Below are positions 55,739-64,000 of a DNA stretch of 64,000 bases, one piece after another. The DNA is from Bullera alba (taxonomy: Eukaryota > Basidiomycota > Tremellomycetes > Tremellales > Bulleraceae). Below the pieces are notes generated by a model, which was not told the DNA's origin, searched no databases, and worked only from the letters and a program-made list of their open reading frames with translations. Location of the stretch: assembly GCA_001600095.1 (NCBI GenBank), contig BCIX01000001.1:1178001-1242000 (forward strand), read 5' to 3'. A program made the translations under genes and the position numbers. Within the stretch, counting starts at the first letter, position 1. Each line of letters begins with the position of its first letter.

Positions 55739-58527
55739 ATGTCATCGCCCAACATCTCTCCATCGACACCTCACGTGGTCCGGGCCGTCGCTTCGTCTTC
55801 GACCCTGGCTAATCGCGAGCCAGAAGTCGCCGAGTCTGCCAGCCTCCCACCGCTGGAGGAGAGAGACTTGGGGACGGCATCTATATTATCACCAATCCTG
55901 GCACGCAGCCCGCTGCCACAGACGCAACCTCTCTCCCCGGAGCAGCCACAATACGCGGAAATCCTCACCCCGCTCAAACTTCGACGCAGAGCTAGAAATA
56001 GGCATCTTCAACAGGCCAATGATGCGGTCGCGCAGGATGTCCCGGTCGCTGGACCGTCAAAGTATGGCTACTATACGCCAGAGGGCGATCTATACAGGGG
56101 GGCTCGTGACGACCCTTCAGCACACCTGAGACGAATTCCCACCGTTCCAGACGACGACGCTCTGAGCCTTAGCAGTATGACCAGTACCTCGAGTAGCTGG
56201 TCATGGGGAAGCGGGAACCTGGAGAGGGGTAGAAAGGCTACGCTCGCGGCTATAGGGAGATTTGGAGAGAAGTTGGGTGTGAGGAGGAGCAGGAGTTCAG
56301 ACTCTGGCGACGAAACGGCCAGCGAGGTCAGTGGGCCGAGGCGATGGACGAGGAGACTAAGCAGGTCTCGGACTTCGGATTCCGCTGCGACAGACCGACC
56401 CAAGCGACAACACGTGCCCCGTCGACGAGAATTCACCTTGCTTCTCCCGCCAACCATTCCAACGGCAACTGGGCAAACCACGGTCGACGACAGGCTCATG
56501 ACGACGCCCGCCTTGCCCAAGGTACTGGAAAAGATCCGGGTGTTGAGAGCAAACTCTGGCTTCTTTGCAAACAGTCCAGCAATTGAAGTTCCTAAACGCG
56601 GTGGATCCGGTCAAGCAAGGCATAGACCTCGATTGCGACATGGCGCCACGTCGTTTGCAAACCCTCCATTGCCTCGGATCCAGGCTTTGAGGGGGAAGCC
56701 AGCAGAAGTTCCCCGGCCCAAATCCGTATCCGACTTGATGGGCATGTCCAATCCGTATGGCTCGAGCAGCAGTCTGTCATCGCTGAGGGCAGAGACGCCT
56801 ACGCCCACGCCAAATCCGAGTCCTCCGGCCTCGCCCAAGGTCGAAGAGAAGAAAGGGTGCTGGTGGTTAGACGTATCGTGTCCTGGCTGGGAGGATTTGA
56901 GGGATATCGGAGAGCTACTAGGTCTGCATCCGCTCAGTCTCGAAGACGTGCTCCAGCAGGATCCACGGGAGAAGCTGGACACGTTTGACCGCCTAGGCTA
57001 CTATTTCGTCGCGGTCAGAGCTCTCGACGAGGGGTATTTCAAGTACACTCCGGGGTCTGCGACCTCCTTGGTAGGACCAGGCCAGGCGGTGGAAAAAGTC
57101 ACTTTTACCGTCAATGGCAGTCCAGAGCTCAAGCCCGATTCTGAGGAGAAGAAAAAGGAAGGAAGGCGGCGGGGATGGGGAATGGGCAGAGCCGCAGGAA
57201 AGCAGTCTGAGAAGGAAGGCGAGAAAGTTGAAATCGTCGAGGACAATCCAGGAAAGGAGGGTTTGGAGGGTGTTGGCGTTGGAGCTGTAAACCTCTACCT
57301 CGCCGTGTTTGCCGATGGCATTGTTAGCGTGAGTCATAAGATTAGAACACAGCTGATGCCCAGTTCCACTTTGAGGACATCTCCAAACACACCAAGCGTG
57401 TCGTCGACCGGATCCTTACCGATGTTGCAGAGGCACCAGGCTCGGACTGGATCGCACACGGCCTGCTCGACTCGATCGTCGATGCATTCTTCCCCCTGGT
57501 CAGGTATGTCGACTCGGAAGTCGACACCCTCGACTCTCTCACCGTGGACCCGACGGTAGACCCAAAGGCGACACCGACGCTCAAACCGACCGACTGTGGG
57601 GTGACAAAGGGCACCGAATCGATCGAGCTCAGCGAGAAGCTGTTTGTTGAAGAGTCCGACTCTGACAAAACGGCCGTTTGGCGAAAGCCTCTCATCGTAC
57701 CACGGCTATCGCTACTGCAACATATGAAAGGATCAATCACCGACCTCACCTCTCGCATACCCTCGCCGCCTCACCACTTGATCTACCTGAAGCTCTTCTT
57801 TCTCCCAATCACGTCCGCTGTGACTCGGCGACACGAGCACGAAGACGATGCGGTGTTTGACCGACACACAATGTTGAAACGTATCACCGACATGCGCAAG
57901 CTGGTCACTGGCTTGAGTCGATTGCTCGGGACAAAGCATCAGGTCATTGCAAAGATGCGTAAGCGCGCCATGGAGGGGGACAACGGTGCCGTTGAAGCGT
58001 ATATTGGGGATGTTGAGGGTGAGTCGACATCGATCGTGGATGAATGCTTACATCCAGACCATATCCTCCTCCTTCAGACCAGTTTGTACCACTACGAGTA
58101 TATTTTATCCCACTGCCACCCAGCATACTTGTCCCAGCTGTCTCTCACCTTTACCCTGGTCAAGCGGGGGATCAGCCAGTCGATCTTGGCGCTCTCGACC
58201 GTTACTATTAGCGTTCTGCCAATGCAGTTCGTCACAGGTGAGCTGCTCGTCGTCTGACCCGGGTCAAAGCTAATCAGGTTAGGACTCTTCTCGATGAACG
58301 CGAGAGTACCACATAACGGTCTTTGGGAATCGGACACCCGTAAAGAACCGGATGGCAGCAGGTCGCCGTTCAACTTTTTCGCAGGCATAGTCGTGGCGTT
58401 GTTCCTGGTCATGTGCGGTCTGGTCTCCATGATCAGATACTGGCGATGGCAAGCGAGAGTCAAGCACGAGGGGAAGAGGGGCAATAATCTGCCGCCCTTT
58501 TGGGAAGGGTACTGGGGATGGAGGTGA
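55739..58527 (+). CDS. CorA-like Mg2+ transporter (Alr1/Mnr2 type) with SMN motif
   Basis: Divalent-cation channel family; fungal members sit in the plasma or vacuolar membrane. Start ATG 55739 (MSSPNISPSTPHVVRAVASS). A long cytosolic, Ser/Arg-rich N-terminus of about 370 residues contains basic, phosphorylatable tracts. The CorA domain then begins WWLDVSCPGWEDLRDIGELL, LHPLSLEDVLQQDPREKLD and FDRLGYYFVAVRAL. After a Lys/Glu-rich insertion the helical stalk follows (FHFEDISKHTKRVVDRILTD; ADHILLLQ-type segments). TM1 ends in MQFVTGLFSMNARVPHNG: the universal GMN selectivity motif reads SMN. TM2 is FNFFAGIVVALFLVMCGLVS. Three introns; the last splits the codon of the Gly in TGLF. Stop 58527. 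The rest of the fold is normal. Confidence 0.88.
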
Positions 58528-58586
58528 ATCTACTTCATATATCACGATATATGGCATGAACAGTATAATACTTTACGATCTGACGC

Positions 58587-59756
58587 TCACTTGCCCATGG
58601 CAGACATGACCTGCTCGTGCCACCTGCACTGCATCAGCCACAGCTCCACGTCCCTGTCCGTGGTCACTCACCTGGTTCCCTGAGTGGGCATCGTCTTCTG
58701 TATCTTCCTAATCTCATCGAGCTCGGCAGAAGTCAACGTCACATTGGTCGCTCCAAAGTTCTCCTCCAATCTCCCTGCATTTCTAGTACCAGGGATTGGG
58801 ATGGTGCCCTGGGCGGCTGTCCATGCCAAAGCCAGTTGGCCAGGCGTACAGCCCTTTTCTTTGGCGATTCGCTCCAATTCGTCTACGATCTTCAAGTTGA
58901 CCTTGAGGTTCTCGTCCGAGAATCTGCCCGCGCCTGATCGTAGAGGGTCCTGCATCGAGTCCTTGGTCTTGTATTTGCCAGTGAGGAAACCAGCGCCAAG
59001 TGGGGAGAAAGCGACCACGGTGATGCCGAGCTCTTTGGCCGTGTCGATCAAGCCATTCTCCTCATTGTCAAGGCAAAATGCAGAGTACTCGATTTGCAGA
59101 GCGTCGACATGGGCGACTAGGAGGCGTCAGCCAGTATCTCGGACATAGGACTCACTTTTGCAAGCCGCTCGCAGGGTCTCTGCGCTAACCTCGCTCAAAC
59201 CAATGTACTTGACCTTGCCCTCCTTTCTCAAGGCGTCAAGCGTGCCAATGCTCTCCTCGAGCGGTGTGCCAGGATCTCTTCGGTGCAAGTAGTAGAGGTC
59301 TGGAGCAGATCCAAGCCGTCGAGTGCTCTCCGCGAGATACGAGCGAATGTGTTCCTCCTTGTTCGTGACCCCTCGGACCGTTTGCGTCTCAAAGTCAATC
59401 TACGTCGCGGTGCGTGAGCCCAAATCTTCCTGCGATGAATATGGACTCACGTCAAAAGCACACTTGGATGCGACAAACACCTTTTCTCGAGATCCCGGGT
59501 GGTCGGCAAAGAACCTGCCGAGCAGAGTCTCGTTATGGCCCTTGCCGTACACGACGGCACTGTCCCAGAAGCTGCAGCCCAACTCGACCGCTTTCGCGAG
59601 GACTTTCAGAGACTCGCCGTCGTCGGCCTGACCGTAAGCGTGAGACAAAGACATGACACTGTTCCCGATCAGCTAGGAGAGTCGCTGGACCAGCGTCACT
59701 CACCCAAAGCCGGGGGTCGGGACCTTGCGGTTTTGAAAGTCGGCAAGAGTGACCAT
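58587..59756 (-). CDS. Aldo/keto reductase
   Basis: NADPH-dependent oxidoreductase of the AKR superfamily, similar to fungal YakC-type and AKR13-like enzymes. Start ATG 59756 ([18 protein letters not shown]), then a split codon joins to [17 protein letters not shown], the GxGxMS...YG start of the barrel. The catalytic tetrad is recognisable: Asp and Tyr in [13 protein letters not shown], Lys in [11 protein letters not shown] and His in [14 protein letters not shown]. Further motifs: [35 protein letters not shown], and the cofactor-binding [13 protein letters not shown] with [18 protein letters not shown]. It ends in a short exon with [11 protein letters not shown]. Five introns. About 330 aa. 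Substrate unknown; the enzyme appears intact. Confidence 0.92.
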
Positions 59757-60816
59757 CGTGCGCTTGAAAATTCGCTGCGTGGTGGCGGTTTCGATAGGGG
59801 GGTAAGGTAGTGGGAGAGCAGGGCACCTAGATAGTGTGGAAGACTCATGGACTGTCCTTGCTATATGTATGGGAGTAGAGTGCTCGAGGAGGATGGAGGA
59901 GTGGAGGTGGAGGTTGTGGACGGCCGAGGATTGGCCGAGTGCCGAGTGGTTGAGCACCAAGCAGGACTCAGTGGGAGAGGGTGGAGGAGAGAGATCTAGA
60001 GTGGTGGAGACTGGTGGAGGTGGAACACAAGATGGTGGACGGTGGAGTTGCGGTGGAGGACTGTCACCATAGCTAGAAGCCACTATGGCACCTCTACCAC
60101 ACTTCGTCTCTCCACCTACAGATAGCTGTAGGTGAGCTATAGATGTGTAGATCTGGCCGCGTTAGTGGTAAGGAGTATCATCACGCCATGTCAACGGATT
60201 TCTCTCCAAGCTGCGGCGAAAGCAGAGGGTGATAGGCAAAGCCGCAATTTACGTGCTCAGAAAGACCGGGCAGGACCGCGCTGAAGTAACTGATCAATGA
60301 CATGGTGATGTTGAGCTGTCCAGTCTGACTTGACGTGACTGAAAGCTGAGTCTCGGTAGACTCAAAGAGACTTGGACCCTGGTCGGTCTACCGTGGTGAA
60401 GTTTTGGTCGAGGGGCCAGAAATCGTCTTGAGCAGGTTGGGGCTAGGTTGGGTCGTACGATCTTCAGACCGTTGCAACGGTCAGCTCAATTCAACGGTCG
60501 GCCCAGCGGGCGCCCGCTGATCAGAACGATGCCGATTTGGCAGGCCCATTTGGCATTGCTGCAGTAGGCGTTCGGCAGCAGGAGTGTGTCGCTGTCATAG
60601 GCGCATCAGGAATTCCTCCTACGGTCCCGACCCACATTTGGGTGGCGAGCTCGACTTGATTTGCCACCCGCTTTCTATGACGCCACCCACCACTTGCTCG
60701 GCCTCCACTTTCGATGACCGGCTCGCTGATGACTGGCACAACTTTGGCACAACTGAATAAGCTGAAGACTTGTCTCCTTCCACCATCCCTAGATCAACCG
60801 ACTCTTTCACCATCTC
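59757..60816. other. Divergent promoter, about 1 kb, with G/A-rich tract
   Basis: The longest gene-free stretch in the right half. 59880-60070 is purine-rich on the plus strand, with repeated GTGGAGG and GAGGATGGAGG words. 60140-60800 is mixed sequence. No coding or RNA feature supported. Confidence 0.45.
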
Positions 60817-63298
60817 ATGAGACCATCGAGAGGGCTGTTCAAGATGTCCAAAGTACCCATCCACGAGCTGCCTCTCCCGGCGACCACCGTCCAAGGCACA
60901 CTGTCAAGACTGGCGCTAGCCCCCGAACCAACAGCGCAACGGCGATCGACTACTTTTAGCTCCAACACCCCAGGCGTCTGGGCAAGGACGTACCCACTAT
61001 GGGCGGCATGGCCCTTGCGAATCACCAAAGAGGAAGTCGAGGTAATGGGCGTCGATCTGGATAAAGGGGAGAAAGTCGACGTGGAGGATGTTCTGCGTCG
61101 ATGGGATGCGGTGGATCCAGTCGAGGGATCTTCCGGGGAGAGCAGTAATGGTCTTCGATTGATGACTTCAAAACACCGTAGTACTCTGGATTCTCAGATC
61201 TTGGGCATATCACCAGCAGCTCTGCGAGATTCTCTGCCGCATCTCGACGTGGGTGATGCCGTAGAGGTTTGCAATGGAGGAGCAGAAGAGGCAGCGGAAG
61301 AAGCAGGAAAGGCTCGATTGGCACTATCGAACTTCCTCTCGGGCAAACACGTCCTAGTGTCGGAGAAGACAAAGCCGAGGGAAGTACCAGTGAAGAAGGA
61401 CACCGACTCAGACTCAGATGACGCTGCCGACCCACGGGACCTGGGAGAGGAGCCAGAGTATGGACCCTGGTCGACTCGATACTGCGGTCATCAATTTGGC
61501 AGCTGGGCAGGGCAGCTTGGTGATGGCAGAGCGATCAGCCTGCTGGAGACGCAGTCACCGGAAGGAGGTCGGCAAGAGATCCAGCTCAAGGGAGGAGGAC
61601 GGACGCCATTCTCCAGGACTGCTGATGGTTTGGCCGTGTTGAGGTCTGGGGTTAGGGAGTTTCTCGCCTGCGAGGGTTAGTGGCGCTGTCCATACTCAGC
61701 TATCCCTCTATCTTCGAGCTCTAGCTGATGCTTCGCAGCCGTCCACGCATTGGATATACCCGCCACGCGATCACTAGCGCTCCTCACCACACCCGGTCTC
61801 CCCGTCATCCGAGAGAATGGAGCGGAGCCACCATCACTGCTAGCCCGTCTAGCACCGTCGTTCATTCGCATAGGCCACTTTCAAGCTCTCAACCCTGGCA
61901 AAGCAGGGCAAGACTTTCGGCAATTCTACCTTGGAGGGAGCTGGGCCAAGGGTGATGATCAGGAGGAGACCAGCGCCGGGCCCCTCGGCGGACAGGGAAA
62001 CCTCGAGGGATTGAGAGAATTGACCGTCTGGTGCAAGTCGCTCTTGGGTCTCTCGGCGGATAGCAGCACGGAAGAGTTTGTCAAAGAGGTCGCGAGGAGG
62101 AACGCGGAGATGGTAGGAAAATGGCAGGTGTACGGCTGGATGCACGGCGTGCTCAACACCGACAATATCAGTATACTGGGATTGACGATCGACTTTGGCC
62201 CTTACGCATTTATGGACATCTGGGATGAGGGGCACATTTGCAGTGAGTCCACTTATCAATGAAATTTGTGGATCTGACGTCAATGAAATTTGTGGATCTG
62301 ACGCCTTCTAGACCACTCCGACCCTTCGGGATTATACTCGTACAGAAGACAACCGGAGCGAGTGCTCTTCGCTCTCGACAAGTTAGCCACCACACTGTAC
62401 CCCTTGATCGGGTATGAGAAGCTGCATGGGACCGCTCAAGCTGGCTTCTCTGAGGGCAAGACCCCCTCGGATGTCAAGGAGTGGAACGCCGCCGCCGAGG
62501 AGAGCATGAAGGGCTGGGAAGAGGTGTTCTGGGACGTGGAGAAACTCACCGAGAGGCAGGGCTGGCAAAAGGCAAGCAAAACGCATTTTAGTAAATATTC
62601 TGACCCCGCTGTAGAGATTCGGACTTCAGACGTACCGAGACTCGGACGACCGGGACATCTTCTTCGACTACCTTACCATCCTCCGGACATACTCGGTCGA
62701 CTTTAACGCTTCCTTCAGGAGACTGTCCACCTTCCAACCGAGCCGAGTGGACGAAGAGCGGTATTTGCGATTGTTCAGTGTCGACTTTATAGCCGATTGC
62801 ACCACTACCCTGAGATCAGACTCGGTCGACGACGCCATTGCCGCTATCAAGGGCTGGTTGGAGGTGTACGCCAAACGGGCAACTGTCGAGGAGGAGGTTC
62901 AAGCTTGGCAGAAGGTTGATGCTGGTAGTGCAGCTTTGGATCTACGGAAAGCACTAGAGACGGGCCTCAAGGGAGAAGGGTGGGAGAGAAACAGAGAGCT
63001 AGGAATGAAGTCGGTAAACCCACGATTCGTGCTACGACAATGGGTCCTGGAAGAGGTTATCGATCAGCTGCACAAGAATCTGGACGATATCAAGGAGAGC
63101 CGAAAAGTCCTAGCTCGCGTTTTGGATGTGAGTAATGCCAGAGGCAAGTAGATCGCTGACCCTGCGCAGATGTCACTCAATCCGTTCCACCCGTATGGCG
63201 AGGATGGCCAGAGCACCGGCGAAGGTGCAGTCCGCGAGAGGTTGTGCGGGCTTGGAAAAAGAGAGATGCTTGGCTTCCAGTGTTCCTGCTCGAGTTAG
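60817..63298 (+). CDS. SelO / Fmp40 protein adenylyltransferase
   Basis: Pseudokinase-fold enzyme that AMPylates proteins, mitochondrial in yeast (Fmp40) and human (SELENOO). Start ATG 60817 ([20 protein letters not shown]); an inner ATG at 60844 is possible. Signature blocks: [37 protein letters not shown], then [13 protein letters not shown] and [20 protein letters not shown] with the catalytic Asn and Asp, [19 protein letters not shown] and the C-terminal [16 protein letters not shown]. It ends QCSCSS, where human SelO has Sec in the middle of CSxSS; here Cys (TGC). An intron at 62572-62614 uses a GC donor, and the intron at 62243-62311 contains a 24-bp tandem duplication. An extra acidic insertion lies near residue 190. 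Secure call. Confidence 0.94.
62256..62303 (+). repeat. Exact 24-bp tandem duplication inside an intron
   Basis: Copies at 62256-62279 and 62280-62303 with core AATGAAATTTGTGGATCTG, each ending in a CTGAC branch-site match. They lie inside intron 62243-62311. Without the extra copy the intron would be 45 nt, close to its neighbours. Confidence 0.9.
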
Positions 63299-63388
63299 AG
63301 TGTAGCATTGATATCAGCATCGATCAAATGTATCTGAAGTAGACGTAGCCATTGGCGGGATCACTGCTGCATTTCACGGGAGTTGACT

Positions 63389-64000
63389 CTACACCAATCG
63401 TCTCTTAGACGGACTCCTCGATCGCGATCGGTCTCTCCTCCTGTCGTCACTGGTGTCTGTCAGCTCTGTGGAGCTGACCTGAAGTGGTTCTGGACTCACT
63501 CGTACTTTCTCTCCCTATCACGGTCTCGCCTGTCCCTGTCGTCGTGACGGCTGCTCCTATCGACTGAATCAGCTTTGCCACTTGCAACCGAAGTCTTTCG
63601 AGCGGTAAGCTCACCTCTCCCGATCATACTTGTCGTACTTGTCATCCCTGTCCCTGTATCGATCCCGCGAGTCTCTGTCCCTCTCTCGGTCCCCACCTTC
63701 CCTGTCTCTATACCTCTCTCTGCGGTCCTCCTTGATGTCCTCAACGAGCTCGCCGGCTTCTCTCTTCACTTTGTCGCCGTGACCGACTGCGGGCATCTCG
63801 TCGGCTGGAGGCACCCGAGGTCCGTTGAGAGGCGTATGTGGCCTGTCGTCCATTCGCCCAGGTGGGAACAGCGATGAAGGGCCAGAAGGAGCGGATGGAG
63901 GAGGGAGGGCATTGGGTCTGGGGCCAGCGGGAGCGTTGCTGGGAGGGGCGCCATTGGGCGGGGGTGCAGGGTGGGATATACTGGATCGACCGGTCATTCT
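63389..64000 (-). CDS. Partial: C-terminus of an Arg/Asp/Ser-rich protein
   Basis: The 5' end lies beyond the window edge (or starts at the ATG at 63997, just inside). Sequence visible: Pro/Ala-rich (PPPNGAPPSNAPAGPRPNAL), then PPGRMDDRPHTPLNGPR, KVKREAGELVEDIKEDRRER and a long run of Arg-Asp and Glu-Arg dipeptides. Two introns join in frame to HDDRDRRDRDRERKYDDDRR and SRSRSPSKRRLV, stop at 63389. Such RD/RS tails are typical of mRNA processing and export proteins (THO complex, splicing factors). I cannot tell which; the C-terminus alone is not diagnostic. Confidence 0.65.

Noticed and set aside
59880..60070. Possible minisatellite of GTGGAGG words
   Set aside because: Words recur but not with a fixed period; better described as a purine-rich promoter tract.
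1..64000. CRISPR arrays, operons, ribosome binding sites, prophage
   Set aside because: Spliceosomal introns throughout show a eukaryotic nuclear genome; no regularly spaced repeats seen.

Overview
The window is nuclear DNA from a basidiomycete fungus, most likely a tremellomycete yeast related to Cryptococcus or Kwoniella. Genes are dense and split by many short introns of about 35 to 70 nt, with GTRNGT donors, CTRAC-type branch sites just before the acceptor, and YAG acceptors. TRP1 has the fungal trifunctional order, there is a PARP fused to an E2-like domain, and nearly every predicted protein is of a fungal type. The species call is inference, since no rRNA or other marker lies here.

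Positions 1-4600 are gene-poor. They hold a two-exon hypothetical gene with no usable ATG (1363-2389), a decayed-looking minus-strand gene (2844-3798) and an exact 24-bp tandem repeat. From 4656 to 33622 the window is packed: an unknown intronless protein, PARP-UBC, very-long-chain 3-ketoacyl-CoA reductase, a DUF1769 protein, a divergent copper transporter/ferric reductase pair sharing an iron-GATA motif, a USP48-like deubiquitinase, GAA1, a nuclear thiol peroxidase, a REX4-like exonuclease, clathrin light chain, an unknown protein, TRP1, an LPA acyltransferase and NPR2.

Positions 33.6-37.3 kb break this pattern. A tRNA-Ala(CGC) gene is followed by two tandem copies of a segment bounded by tRNA fragments. 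Next comes a hypothetical gene whose last codons and 3' flank are a near copy of those of the neighbouring aminotransferase gene. From 37354 to the end the housekeeping block resumes: AGX-type aminotransferase, eIF2-alpha, enoyl-CoA hydratase, a SnoaL-like protein, a large disordered protein, a UBA/zinc-finger/UBX protein, a PTRHD1-type hydrolase, a hypothetical protein, URM1, an SH3-TBC protein lacking both catalytic fingers, a CorA-like transporter with SMN in place of GMN, an aldo/keto reductase, a SelO protein with Cys in the Sec position, and the 3' end of an Arg/Asp-rich protein running off the window.

Exon joins were worked out by eye from splice signals and reading frame. Gene ends are reliable for most genes, but internal boundaries are approximate unless stated. 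The clearest functional link between neighbours is the CTR/FRE pair (reductive metal uptake). Several genes touch ubiquitin or ubiquitin-like biology (PARP-UBC, USP48-like, UBX, URM1), but they are dispersed and probably unrelated by position.
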